Shown: positions 12,457-23,163 of the stretch, one piece after another
Position numbering within the stretch: the stretch's first letter is position 1
How the letters are laid out: every line of letters begins with the position of its first letter
Assembly (NCBI GenBank): GCA_000827205.1
Contig: KN832555.1
Coordinates: 691,536 to 755,535 of the forward strand
Origin: Plicaturopsis crispa FD-325 SS-3
Lineage: Eukaryota > Basidiomycota > Agaricomycetes > Amylocorticiales > Amylocorticiaceae
DNA: 64,000 nt
Direction: 5' to 3'
Program-made: the position numbers and the translations under genes
Notes under the pieces: generated by a model
Databases searched by the model: none
Seen by the model: only the letters and a program-made list of their open reading frames with translations
Told to the model about the DNA's origin: nothing

Positions 12457-13677
12457 TTATCCTGAGGAAGAGTCTGCAAGTTCTAAAAAAGCCTCTTCCA
12501 GCATTTCGTATATGAGTAGCGCCTGTTCTTCCCTTTGAACCATCCCCGGCCTCTGCTCCCTCAGCGAATCAATCTCATTCGCGACGAGGTCATCTCGCAT
12601 GTCGTTCGGAAGCGGACCCAGCGGTGACGGCGGAAGACTAGGGGAACACGGCGTAACCGTAGCAGGAGGCAATGTCTGCGAGGGCGATACCAAACCGTGG
12701 GCGCGTAACAGCGACGACAGCGCAATGAAGGACCCCGTGCGTCCTATTCCTGCGGAACAGCCCACTATGATAGGCGGATCGGGGTCGAGGTCGGTACGTC
12801 GATCTGGAGGTACGGTCTTGTTGACCTGGTCGACTAGTCGGATAAATTTTATCAGACTAGGCCGATCTTCTGGTTTGGGTATGCCATGGTCGGGCCAGGC
12901 ATGGTAGAGTAGATGTTGAAAGATGATCGGCTCTAGCTTCTCTGAGCGCGAAACCGGGGCGATTGACACCGTACTTTGCATACAGTTGGCCTCCGCTATA
13001 GCAGTGGTCGCTAATAGCGTGACCTTCAGAGGCGGGGCGGTCTGGTCGTCTTCGCAGGGCACCTCCCACGACTCCCCGATGTTGGCAGGGAAGTAGATGT
13101 GCGCCTTCTGCCGGCCCCTCTCAAAATTCGGCGTGAGCTGCACAACGGTGCGCACGCGGCTCGTGCGCGTAGTAGAGGATCCTGCAAGCAATTCGGGCGG
13201 CGGTCGTGCAATCGGCTGCAGGATAACGCTGAGGAAGGGGTGGGCTGTGTTTGGCAGCGGCGCCTGCGTGGCGATCCACCACTTTCCCCCAAACAGCTCC
13301 CTCACCCAGCTCGCATTGAGATACCTGCCCCCTTCCGCACCCCCCTCCGCGAGCTCGCCATCCGCGCCGGGGCCGACGACGACGCGCGTGCGATCGTACG
13401 GCTCGAGCTGCAGATAGCGATTGCCCCACTGGTTCTCGGGCTGGCAGCCGGCGGATACTGCGTAGTGCTTGGTGTAGTCGTCCTTTTGGAGCACGGATGC
13501 GCCGAGATGCGCGAAATGGCTCCGCGTAGTGGAGGGCTCGGATTGGCGGCGCGACGCGGTGCGCGCTGTGTCCCGCGTGCGCTCGCGTTTCGCAAGGACG
13601 CGTAGGGCGGCGCTTAGATGTTTGGGCGAATGCGACATGTGGAGCCAAGGTGGAATTGGCGAAGCCGAAGCGCTCAT
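12457..13677 (-). CDS. Protein tyrosine phosphatase, classical PTP domain
   Basis: A single open exon on the minus strand. I start at the ATG of MSASASPIPPWLHM (13677), 406 residues; the frame is open 27 codons further up to 13758. PTP marks in order: NRYLQLEPYDRTRV, RYLNASWV, WWIATQAPLPNT, the WPD loop YHAWPDHGIP (general acid Asp263), the P-loop IIVGCSAGIGRTGSF (nucleophile Cys307, Arg313) and the Q-loop PGMVQREEQ. The usual His before the catalytic Cys is Gly here. It should dephosphorylate phosphotyrosine; most fungal relatives act on MAP kinases, but the target is not visible. Its 3' end faces the SDR gene. Confidence 0.9.
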   Translation of the reverse strand: MSASASPIPPWLHMSHSPKHLSAALRVLAKRERTRDTARTASRRQSEPSTTRSHFAHLGASVLQKDDYTKHYAVSAGCQPENQWGNRYLQLEPYDRTRVVVGPGADGELAEGGAEGGRYLNASWVRELFGGKWWIATQAPLPNTAHPFLSVILQPIARPPPELLAGSSTTRTSRVRTVVQLTPNFERGRQKAHIYFPANIGESWEVPCEDDQTAPPLKVTLLATTAIAEANCMQSTVSIAPVSRSEKLEPIIFQHLLYHAWPDHGIPKPEDRPSLIKFIRLVDQVNKTVPPDRRTDLDPDPPIIVGCSAGIGRTGSFIALSSLLRAHGLVSPSQTLPPATVTPCSPSLPPSPLGPLPNDMRDDLVANEIDSLREQRPGMVQREEQALLIYEMLEEAFLELADSSSG

Positions 13678-13987
13678 ATTTACAGCAAACGAGGATAGTG
13701 TGTGTCGGACTGAGGAGACACTTGAAGATGAAATATCGCACTGCTCTAAATGACGCACAGAATTTCGCCGCAGTCCGCGGTCGGTATTCGGAATTTCGTT
13801 TCGTTCCTGCCATTCGACTCTGAGGGGCCGCTTTCTCTCTGAATTTCCTTTCGTTGTGTACCGTATCGAGGGAGCCTTGCTGCACGCTATCGATGCCAGA
13901 TGAGGGTGTCTCTCTCGTCACCCCAGACACCAAAATAAAGTCGGTCGATTCAGATAGACTCACCAGTGCAAGATCGTTTACCGTCAA

Positions 13988-14467
13988 ATGTGCCATAGAG
14001 TCAGCTCGACGCTAGACAAATCGGTCGGCAAGAAATATCTTACGGACGATAGTCCTGAGACATGCTGGACATCCCAGCAGGTCAGCACATTGAGTCTCGA
14101 TTTTTTGCACCGTTAGATATCTAACAACGAGCGACAGGGTACACCGCAGTATATCCAACTGCAGTTCCCGCACCGCGTATTGCCCACGAGCCTTTCGATC
14201 ACTTTCCAAGGCGGCTTTGTGGGTACCAGGTGCTCCGTGACTGCGATCTCATCCTCTGAGTCCCCAGGCGCTGCGAATTGGGTACCGCTGACGTCCATAT
14301 ACCCCGAGGACGTCAACCGCCGGCAGAGCTTCGATCTTGACACGGAGGCTCTATCGGAGGCAGGGGAAGGCGTGCAGGGCTTGAAGATAGTATTCGAGGA
14401 AAGCTCTGATTTCTTTGGCAGGATTACCGTATATGATATCAAGATATTCGGGACGGTGCTGGAATAA
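13988..14467 (+). CDS. NR2C2AP (TRA16) homolog, discoidin-like domain
   Basis: Two exons, 13988-14080 and 14138-14467, encode 140 residues, close to the length of the animal protein. It starts MCHRVSSTLDKSVGKKYL, then DDSPETCWTSQQ, and across the intron GTPQYIQLQFP, ITFQGGFVGTRC, FYPED-like SIYPEDVNRRQSFDL, KIVFEESSDFFGRITVYDIKIFG. This is the whole signature of the family, a jelly-roll fold related to F5/8C domains. Animal members bind nuclear receptor TR4; fungi lack that receptor, so the role here is unknown. The gene was likely overlooked because the first exon is only 31 codons. It diverges from the phosphatase gene with about 310 bp between starts. Confidence 0.88.
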
Positions 14468-14997
14468 CAGGTCTTCACAGCACACAGGAAAGACCATACA
14501 CTTCTCTCTGATAACTTGCGGTTTGACGGACCAAGGTATTCGCCGGCCCTTGCCGTTTGTGTGCTACTGCTCACTGTCTGCTGATTCCGGTGTCCTGATT
14601 TTGAGAATTCTTCTGACGGTGCCGATTCATGCGTGGCGCTCGAGTTCGCAATGAACATGGTTTCACTTCCAGAGTCGCAGCGACTCTTGTCTTTGCTTTA
14701 CGTTCATCTTTGGGTGCATCATAGTCTAAGCCCGATTGTGCTATGAAATGTCGAAGCTCGACCCTTTCGTCTCGATTTCGATCTCATGTCTCACAGGTGA
14801 GTGGAAATGTTTGACCGCATACTATCGAAACATTTGCTAACATATATGTAGATATCGATGTTATCTTTTTGCGCGAGAATTCGTATCCTTTCCACATGGA
14901 TGGACGGATATGTATGTGCATGTAGTAGGCTCCAAGAAATGAAATCACAATATATGAAAGCGGAATACGCAACGGTACAAGCCCGTAGGAGGGAGGA
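14468..14997. other. Convergent intergenic region
   Basis: About 530 bp between the stops of the NR2C2AP homolog and the MYND gene. Short frames only; nothing recognised. Confidence 0.4.
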
Positions 14998-16212
14998 TCA
15001 TATCTTGGACCCGGCTGCGAGTTGCGCCTGAACTTTGGCTAGCAGCAGGTTCCGCTTCTCGACGAGCGCCGGATTGCGGAACATCTTGACTCCTTCCTCC
15101 AGAAATGTCTCGGTGGCCTTCTCCAGCTCGACGAGCGCTTCCGGATGACGCATTCGTTGCTTCTCCAAGTCTGCCACGGCGAGGTCCACCCTGAAACCGT
15201 ACTCCTTGTTCAGCTGCTCGAGGACAACTTCAGACGTATATTCATCGCTCGTGACGAGCACCGGGGCGTCCGTACGCAACTCCGCTACAGTCCAGACGGA
15301 TAGGCACTGCGCGATTATAGCGACTGCTTTGCGATCCCCTGTACAGACAGCAATATCACGGAATTTCCGGAACTGCGATTTGAGTGGGAGATGGGGCATG
15401 CCAACGCCTACAGATGAACCAGAGGGCGCGAGTAACATATAGTCCATGGCATTAGTCTCGTCGTTATCGTTGAAGATGAATATCTGATACTGCAGTGCAG
15501 CAGTACATTTGTGGGACCGATGATACGGGGAAAAGGCCTGTACCATGAGCGGTAACGTCGAGGTTGATGCTGGTACGGTGGGACCAGAGCTCGAAGACAC
15601 ATGCAGCGTAAAGAGGATCATCCCAGAAATTCTGCGACTGCGTACTGATGGCGGCAGGTGTTGTGCTTATCGCCGTTTCTTGAGCATTAGACGAGGACAT
15701 TGGCTTGCCACAGATAAGTTTGTGATGCAGCTTCCAATCCTTTTTCTGGCACTCTCTGCGGACAAAAATTAAAACCGTCCAAACATGAATGATGTCGAGA
15801 CTCACTTCGAGCAGTTAAAAACTCGACGGCGCACACGCAGAAAGACGGATACCGTCGACTACAGCGAGTCTACAGTTTTTGCAACACATGACGCCCCTTT
15901 TGTTATCCTCCTTCTGTTGGCGAAGTACCGCCTTCACGTTACCACCAAGTGCCCGGACTTCTTGGCGAGCTTCTGGGCTAATCTTGGGCTGTAGCACGGG
16001 CACCTTTCGGTATTCCGGGGGTACGAAAGGTCGGCCCTCGACAGAGTCAAGGACGTAGTTCAAAAAACTATCTGGTATGAATAGATATATAGTCAAAGGC
16101 CCGGAGACGATTCCACGAGAAACCTACATATTAAAAAGTTCCTTGAGACTTTGAACCTTTCCTGGATGATGTGGGCCCCGTCAGGCAAGCCTTGTTGGTG
16201 GATAGACATCAT
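14998..16212 (-). CDS. MYND zinc-finger protein, possibly frame-broken
   Basis: Minus-strand exons near 16212-16128, 16071-15806, 15755 to about 15557, and about 15489-14998. The N-terminus MSIHQQGLPDGAHIIQERF leads into SFLNYVLDSVEGRPFVPPEYRK and the first half of a MYND finger (CCKNC, later LSAC). The second half (RECQKKDWKLHHKLICG) sits in the next exon. MYND fingers usually bind proline-rich peptides. In the entering frame the finger runs into a stop at 15815-15817. A neighbouring frame offers NCSK directly before a good GTGAGT donor (15805), which would give the expected CSKECQ. About five bases, and with them the second zinc Cys pair, seem to be missing near 15829-15835. The exon 3/4 junction is also weak (GTTACC donor). 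Either a recent pseudogene or a sequence error. Confidence 0.62.
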
Positions 16213-16235
16213 TTTTTTTTTCGAAATGAGGATTA

Positions 16236-16690
16236 GATAGAAACTTCGGTGTTGTTGGGATCGATGTGGAATCGTCGAGGATGGCATCCTTCAGCAAGCG
16301 CAGAAACACCTTGCCTCCATTTCAAGTTCTCCATGTTTGATACGGTCACCTCATCTGCCAATATCCTGTGGAACTCGACCCCCGCTGTGCTGCAAGTGCG
16401 CACGATACCTTCCAAGAGGTGTGTTCTGCGACCTGAAGCTGACATTGAAAGCCCCCCCCCTCAGCTCTGGGCGACGTTTCGGGAAAACCGATGCTGCAGT
16501 TGGCAGAGGTCGCGCAAGTGTCCCTTATACTCGGAAAGGCTGGACTCGGCATCCGTCATGGAAGCTTGCTTAACGACCAAGCCCACATATTTGGCGATCC
16601 TGAAGCACCGGCATGCATGAGCGCGACTCGGACTGCCCAAGACTTCTCCCATTCGACAGGCTGCCGTTTGATATCTGGAGGAGCTAGGCC
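16236..16690 (-). pseudogene. Decayed copy of a family of unknown function (paralog of 24055-24600)
   Basis: Minus-strand translation matches the open copy at 24055-24600 block by block: PPDIKRQPVEWEKSW, then LRDLCQLQHRFS, then GRRTHLLEGIVRTC and ADEVTVSNME. The blocks are not in one frame: the reading frame changes between the first and second, and an in-frame TGA followed by a run of nine G lies between the second and third (about 16452-16463). I know similar sequences only as uncharacterised basidiomycete proteins with the RTC motif. Confidence 0.65.
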
Positions 16691-16744
16691 ATGAGAATTG
16701 AGTACAGTTTTTCTGAAGAGTTTAACGTTGACATTGCCAGGTGT

Positions 16745-17003
16745 ACGAGTGGTGTACGAGGAAGTTGAATAGTTGTAGGCAAGCGGTATATGGATGTTGT
16801 AGTTACGAAGAAAGTGCTGTAACCACACGCGTCGACGCGTTCACCGTAGGCGGCCAGCTTTCTTCCTTACTACCGACACTTTCAAGTCCGCACCCTGGCG
16901 GTCGGCCAGCTGTCTGTCTCTGACATATCTACTCCCAACGAGATATCCCATATATTCAAGGCGTCAGCTCTAGCGCCTGTACCGTTGATCGCGACGCGAC
17001 ACC
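16745..17003. other. Promoter region of the FUT8-like gene
   Basis: Divergent spacer with no coding similarity; it likely carries the upstream control region of the gene starting at 17004. Confidence 0.35.
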
Positions 17004-19093
17004 ATGCCGCGTCCGAGTCCTCTTCGGAATTTAACAACTGCGAGGCCATATACCTCCGACTACCAGTCTCTCACTCCCCGAACTCCACATTCTCGTGCAG
17101 GTCTTGCAGAGGAGGCGCTAGACGAGGTAGCGCTCGAGCCGCTCGGCGACGATGATTACAGAACGTACCGGCAACAGCAAGCCGAACCTTTGCTTGCATC
17201 GTCAGCGAGCGAGAGCTTCCCTCCTAGCGGGTACAGGAACCGAGGAGATGACCATGATATGTTCGGCGGGGAGAAAAGCCGTCTGAGCTTGCAGCTCGTT
17301 CTGTCGCGCCTGCCCGTTGTGATGGGCGGCATATTGGCGTGCATTCTGCTTGGGATGACCATTGTGTCGCTCAAGCGCCCGGATGTACTCGAGCACTATA
17401 TTGGCTACGGAACCGTTGTGGAACAGGACGCTGCCACCCCACCCCAAGAACAGTCTTTGGAGCCACTTGACCCCAGCATAATCTCCTACGCTAATTATAC
17501 CCAATTTCCTCTTCTGCCAACCGAGTACAAGGCGGAATGCGACAAAATCATGCACGGATTTATGCATCATGGGGCATATTGGGACAAGCCGCTCCATGGT
17601 CCCCAGGATGTGCTTCATCACGACCCAAAGGACTGGACGCTGTTCGAGCACGAAAATATCAACGTGTGCAAAAGCACTATAACGTATATGCTCGACGGCC
17701 ACGTTGGCTTGCTCGCGGACTTGGCTTTAATGTCACAGGCAGCATCTCTAGCGCGGCAGGTAGGCTATGCAATGACTCGGTGCTCCTTTAATGAACTGAC
17801 CGTATCACGCGCTGATAGCAAAATAGGACATTCTTTGTCGATGATACATACTGGAATCGCGGAAGGTACGTCCCAGGCTATTGAAAGCTACGATGTGGTT
17901 GACAACTTGAAAGGACAGATGGACTGACCACTTCCAGGATGTAAGGTCGCGTCAGCCAGGCCCAGAACGTGGGTGCAGAGCGCCGCCGCCCGAAGGTGAG
18001 CTGAGGTGAAAACCATACCAGATGAGTTTTCTTGACGAGACATTTTTTGCAAGAACTCGTCGCGTGCCCCAGAACTGCGAGGTAAGAGATCTCATCCCGT
18101 TGTCTCATTTCTGTCGTTCTAAATCTCGTCTCACAGACACTGGGTAAGTCGCGAAATGACAATGTGCTCAGTTTCCGGAACTGAGGCCTTATCGTGTAGG
18201 TTGTCAATTCACGAACAGCAAAGTTCCACTTTGGTCATCCGTTCTCCGAAGAATTTGAAGACCCGTTAGTTTCGTGATCCTGTCGCTCAGGACTCCTTTG
18301 ACTTACCCCCGCAGTTACAAAATTGGGCTAAACCGCCTACGTCCAATGTACAATGGGGCCTACGACTCGTTCACGGAAACAATTCGACCCAACGCCGAGA
18401 CTGCAGCTCTCATCCGATCTGCCAGGGACGAATTCGCCGCCGCGTATGGCGAAATCCCGTACATCAGTGTACATCTCCGACGCGGTGACCGCAAAGCCCA
18501 ATCTTGGAAATACTGGGGGAAGCATGTGCCAATCCCAGACTACGTGGACGCACTAGAGGACACGTTTCGACGTCTGCTCGCGGACAAGGGATCGCGTTCG
18601 ATGATATATGTTGCCTCGGACTCGCCCCCTGCCCAGTCGGACTTCATCGCTTCGCTACCCTCCTCGACGTCAGTGTACTCGCTCGCTGCGAGTAACAAGT
18701 CCGACCTCAACGATCTGGCCAGTCCGCGAGAATACGTGCAAGCAGATTTCGACCTCTTGAAGGAGGATGAGCGAATCAAATTGACGAGAGGGATGATTGT
18801 CGATTTCGCTATGTTGAGCGGATTCTGGGCGTGGCCTGGCGACGTCACTCCGGTCGCAACGATATGCACCATTACGTGAGTCATGGATCCGAATGCATTC
18901 ACTACGAGTAGGACTGACGCGGCTTTCAAGGTCGAGTGTCTGCAGAATATCTGCTGTCGGACTAGGCTGGGAGACTGCTTTCGGACACGTCAAAGACTCC
19001 GGTGAAGTTGACGAGGAAGGCAAAGGCTGGGTGGAAATAGATAACAGGGATACTGTGCAGCCAGTCTGGCAGCCGTTCGAATTGTTTAATTGA
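17004..19093 (+). CDS. Type II membrane protein with FUT8-like glycosyltransferase domain
   Basis: Eight exons, 567 residues: 17004-17759, 17819-17865, 17919-17995, 18054-18081, 18137-18143, 18200-18264, 18315-18875 and 18931-19093. Every phase fits. Exon 5 is only 7 nt. A polar N-terminus of about 105 residues precedes one membrane helix (PVVMGGILACILLGMTIVSL), so the catalytic part would face the Golgi lumen. Domain marks: NRTFFVDDTYWNRG, HFGHPFSEEFEDP, NRLRPMYNGA and YISVHLRRGDRKAQSW; the last resembles the HxRRxD donor-binding motif of alpha-1,6-fucosyltransferases and O-fucosyltransferases. Relatives are common in agaricomycetes and not characterised to my knowledge, so sugar and acceptor remain open. 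An alternative is a non-fucose GT-B transferase with the same fold. Confidence 0.82.
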
Positions 19094-19172
19094 CTCTCGA
19101 ATCTCATAAAATCATTCAAAAGTGCACCTCTATTGAACCCAGCTAGGATCCCGGAGACAGGTAATATGTAAT

Positions 19173-21221
19173 CTATGTGTTCTGAGCTGATAGTTCAGCT
19201 AATCGTCTCCGTTGAGCTCGACACCGGGGCCCTATATGCATACCCAGCCGCATGACAGGGTATGTCAGACAACATATACCACCCAACAAGACGTATGTCC
19301 ATCCAGTCCCTATTGCATTGATGATGAGATCTATCACAGACACCGATCCTGCGCCCAAGAGGCAGCGAACAATATTGTTCTGAGCAAATTGTCTGCTATC
19401 AGGACGGCAGTACAACAATGCGGGAGTTGTAAGGAACGCACGCATGCTGTTACAGAGGAACCCTGCGTCGGTACCAAGTCGACAAGGAGCGTTGATACCG
19501 CAGTCTGAATGGATATGATAAACCAGCCGACTATGTAGAAACGAAACGTCAGCCAAGAACTCGAGTGCGATAATTTGCGAGACGTACTTGCGAACTGCAA
19601 TATCAGAGGTCCTGCTAGCGACACCCTTTCTTGCAGACACCATCCATAACCCATGCAGCACGCAATGAACACCGCCAAATACAACGGCACCGTGCGCATA
19701 CGCGCTCTTTCAATTTCGAACACATCGTCCCTCGTCACGTCCTGCGAATCCAGCTTTTTCTCCGGGTCGTCTTGTATTTTCCGGAGCATCTGCTTCCGTA
19801 CGATTTGGTAGTCCCGATCGAGGAGTTTTCCAGTGGCCAAGCTACCGCTAAACATGCCTCCGCCGATAGCAAGGAAGCACAAACCGATGGACGTCTCCGA
19901 AAGGAAAGGGTACGATGTCTTGAAAAGTGTAGAAATCGTTGCGGTGACGGCGTAGAACACGGCGTAGATGATTCCATTAAAAATGAGTAGGAGAACCAGG
20001 TCGGGGTATGTGAGCAGACGAAGAGGATTACTGGGCGGCCGCATTGGTGGTTTTTCTATTGTCGCGTTCTTCGGACGGTGCCGGCCTACGATAGGGATGA
20101 GGGGGCGGTATAGCGGGGAGGGTACGATGCTTCCGTCTCCAACGATGCAGCGCAGAGTTTCAGGCAAGAATCTACAATGATGAAAATTAGGCAATCGCCT
20201 GGTTGGATATGTGAAAAACGTACAGCACCATGGCTATGAGGCAAAACGCGGATGCGATACACAGAAACCAGAAAATGGACCTGCCACACCGTCAGAAATC
20301 GTTTATCGCGCTGCGCAAAATTTGGCAACGACATACCTCCAGCCTAGTCCGTCGGCCAATCCACCCCCGATGACGGGTCCTATGGCAGGTCCCACCTAAC
20401 GCTGCAGTCGATATTTCGGTCAAAGATAAACACGAACGCGTAGCTCACCATGGGTCCTAGATTGTATAAGCCGAAGAACCCACCACGTTCAGCTCGAGTA
20501 GCAATGTCGCCGATGACTCCCGCACCTAAAGAATACTTATCAACTGTAATTTTGCGAGAAATTGTGGAAAGTTTATACCTAGTGCGATTGTGCTGGCAGA
20601 GCCTGCGGCTTGTATGCAGCGCAGAAGCATTAGAAGCCAATATGCGTCTGTAGGCACAAGCGCAAGTCCAACGCATGATACGGCTAGTACCAGTATACAG
20701 GCGAGGAATATTGGTCGTCGACCCCACCGGTCGGCCAATGTGCCCCAGAACATAGGTGCTGCAACGGAGATATTTAGTACCGTTGAGTTTTTCTGACAAT
20801 TGATATACGCACAAACGCCTTGCATTATCATGTAAACAGTTACGGTGAGATTGATTAGTTCCGTAGACTTGTGAAAGTCTGCTGCAATGGTGGGGATGGC
20901 GGGAAAATATATGTTGGCAGTTAGAGGGCTTTCATCGCATATGCAAATTAGTTTTGGAGGTTAGACAAGTCGTAGGAAGGAGCTCGCTCACCTGAAAAGC
21001 CCAGCAAACGAAGCTACAGACACGATGATCCACTTCTCATTCTTCGTGAATACGCTGTAGGCCTTCTCAGTAGTTTTGGCCAGTCCATCTGCCCCTGGTA
21101 TCTTCGTATCATGTGTCGATTCGGCCGAAGGCTGCTTCGCGTCGTGATTCACGTCGGTCGGCGAGTTGACGGCGTCAGGAACATTGGGATGGTTGTTCAG
21201 GTCGTTAGCATTCGTGGACAT
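19173..21221 (-). CDS. MFS transporter, DHA1 drug:proton antiporter (Qdr/Flr-like)
   Basis: Multi-exon minus-strand gene. Exon 1 is 21221-20992 (start MSTNANDLNNHP); exon 2 starts at 20928. Recognised parts in order: SPLTANIYFPAIPTIAADF (helix 1), APMFWGTLADRWGRRP (motif A), LLMLLRCIQAAGSASTIALG (helix 4), GDIATRAERGGFFGLYNLGPM, VGPAIGP-like motif C, then a charged central loop and six further helices, ending with VDLVPTQGSS, NNIVRCLLGAGSVSVID and IGPRCRAQRR. This is the order of the 12-helix DHA1 family that exports drugs and polyamines from the plasma membrane. The intron near 20817-20759 does not splice cleanly with a GT donor; a GC donor at 20818 would fit. Later exon limits were not all resolved. 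Confidence 0.83.
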
Positions 21222-21726
21222 GAGCGTAGAAGGAGAGAATGAGCAACGGCGTGGACTCAGCACGCAACGACTTTTTCAGCATCTTGGGAGCGTCAAGGAT
21301 AGCACAGTCAGGGGCCAATTACACCATGAGCAACAGTCAAATCCGAAATGTCCGACAAGGATGGTAAAGTTTGGCTCCGGCCGGATGTGTACCTCCGCAA
21401 AATCTCCGTGGACATACAAACTGAAATGCGCATCGGGCGCACGACCGCGGCTGAAAGCACATACTCATCTCTTACACCATGTCTTACAACCCGCTCTATG
21501 CTAGAGTAGCAAAATGAAGTCGAAGCGCACCGTGCTCTTCCAAGTTTAATTATTGGAATATGGTGAATATAGTATAGCTAAGTCACTGTCAGGCAGCGTA
21601 GCGCGTAGGAGCTTGGAAGAGATTGATTGTCACATGTAGGGAGAGACAGGACTTTCTTCTGCGCTCTGGAAATGAGATTGAGACAGGTATCAGAGAAGGC
21701 AGTAAGTTATAAATAATGGGAGCTTA
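21222..21726. other. Intergenic region between MFS and F-box/LRR genes
   Basis: No recognisable gene. It contains the upstream region of the MFS gene and the 3' flank of the F-box gene, both on the minus strand. Confidence 0.4.
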
Positions 21727-23163
21727 CTAGGGATTGCCGACTGGCGAGAAATGGGTCCGCAGTTTGCTCCCTCCCAATTCATACACCTTCACCATGGCTG
21801 ACGATGTAACCAACGGGCATGCGCGTACGTCAACCTCAGTCAACGGTAAAGAAAGTTCGGACGCGTTCTTGTCCCGGATGAAATCGACGAGCATTTTGTC
21901 TGTGAGGAACGGGCAAGCTTCGAAGCCAACGCGTTGGAGGTTGCGACTCCGCGCGAGACCAGCAAACGCTTTCGCGTCTGCCAGAGAATCTCCAAGCTGG
22001 AGCGCTGAAAGACGGGGCGCCAGCTCCAACACTCGCAAGAATGCGTCATCTACTAGCTGCGACGACTCTAGTCGCAGGTCTTCGATAGCGTTGCCCCTCT
22101 CGAGGAACGCCGTCAGGATTTCCCCAAATTTCTTTATGGCCTCCATGATAACGTCCATTCTATGCCCAAGATCCCGCCTCCGGGACATGTCGGTCGGTGC
22201 CATCGCGCCGTTTATGTGGAGTGTTCGCAGACGGGGGGCTTCCATGAAACTACACGGATCGTATTTTGTGTTGATCAAGCAGAGACGGGTCATGAAAGGG
22301 AAGACGACAACTGTCTCTTCGTCCACGATCTGCGTAGGCATATAGAAAGAGTTTGGGCGGTCGAACGAGCATCGAGAGACGATCAAGCTCTCGAGGGACG
22401 AGCATGCTTCAAGGCCATCCACGAATTGGCGGGCAGACATATCACTAGCACGATCGATGGTGACAGAGCGCAGGGACCGGACTGACACCTCCCCTTCCGT
22501 TTTCTGTGGTGTTGCTCCTATGCACGTCAAGGAAAGTAAACGAGGCGCGGACTGCAGAGCAGCCCATAACCCGGGAAGCAAAGGTTTCGACTCGCCGAAA
22601 TTGGGGGCGCTTCTGGATTTCCTGGCGAATTCATCCAGACAGTTGATTGTGAGATGGAGCAGCAACGGTGCCGCGTCCCACATGACTGTGAGCAAGGCGT
22701 CGGCGAGAATGGGGGAGTCCACGTTGACTATGAGCTCCTGCACGCGGTCAAAATAAGGAGAGATGCGAGCGATGGTGCTGTAGATGGTGGTGACCGTGGA
22801 TGCGAGTGCTCTGACATGGACAAATACGCAGAGCTTTGCGGTCCCTGCCCGGGCGACCCATAAGTCGAGAGGACGCGTCTGTCCGCGAGTGCCGTCATCC
22901 TCTTCTTCTACACACCATTCCTCATCTTCCTGCTTCTTCTTAGAGTGCATATCCTCGGGAACGCGAACGTGCACCGCGCTCCAGGCTGCTGAGCACGACA
23001 GCACGACTCTGCGCCACTGGTGGCACACCAGACTCGCCATCCAAAGCGCGTCTTCGTCTTGAAGTGCCCATTGTACAAAGACTTCGGCGAGCAGCTCCTC
23101 AGGGAGCGTGTCGATAAGTCTGTACGGCGATTGCAAAGTAGCAGGACTAGCAGGACTCGCCAT
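21727..23163 (-). CDS. F-box protein with leucine-rich repeats
   Basis: One uninterrupted exon of 478 codons from the ATG of MASPASPATL (23163); the frame is open 40 codons further upstream, but that part is poor in typical sequence. The F-box is IDTLPEELLAEVFVQWAL followed by SLVCHQWRRVVL. Behind it are leucine-rich segments such as LLLHLTINCLDEF, RLLSLTCIGA, SLESLIVSRCSF, IEDLRLESSQLVDD, LSALQLGDSL and VDVRACPLVT, giving an LRR-like solenoid. It should be a substrate receptor of an SCF ubiquitin ligase; the target is unknown. It belongs to a different F-box family from the gene at 6252-8579. Confidence 0.86.
   Translation of the reverse strand: MASPASPATLQSPYRLIDTLPEELLAEVFVQWALQDEDALWMASLVCHQWRRVVLSCSAAWSAVHVRVPEDMHSKKKQEDEEWCVEEEDDGTRGQTRPLDLWVARAGTAKLCVFVHVRALASTVTTIYSTIARISPYFDRVQELIVNVDSPILADALLTVMWDAAPLLLHLTINCLDEFARKSRSAPNFGESKPLLPGLWAALQSAPRLLSLTCIGATPQKTEGEVSVRSLRSVTIDRASDMSARQFVDGLEACSSLESLIVSRCSFDRPNSFYMPTQIVDEETVVVFPFMTRLCLINTKYDPCSFMEAPRLRTLHINGAMAPTDMSRRRDLGHRMDVIMEAIKKFGEILTAFLERGNAIEDLRLESSQLVDDAFLRVLELAPRLSALQLGDSLADAKAFAGLARSRNLQRVGFEACPFLTDKMLVDFIRDKNASELSLPLTEVDVRACPLVTSSAMVKVYELGGSKLRTHFSPVGNP

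Noticed and set aside
13121-13996. 291-codon minus-strand frame
   Set aside because: Overlaps the tyrosine phosphatase in another frame and the NR2C2AP first exon; no similarity.
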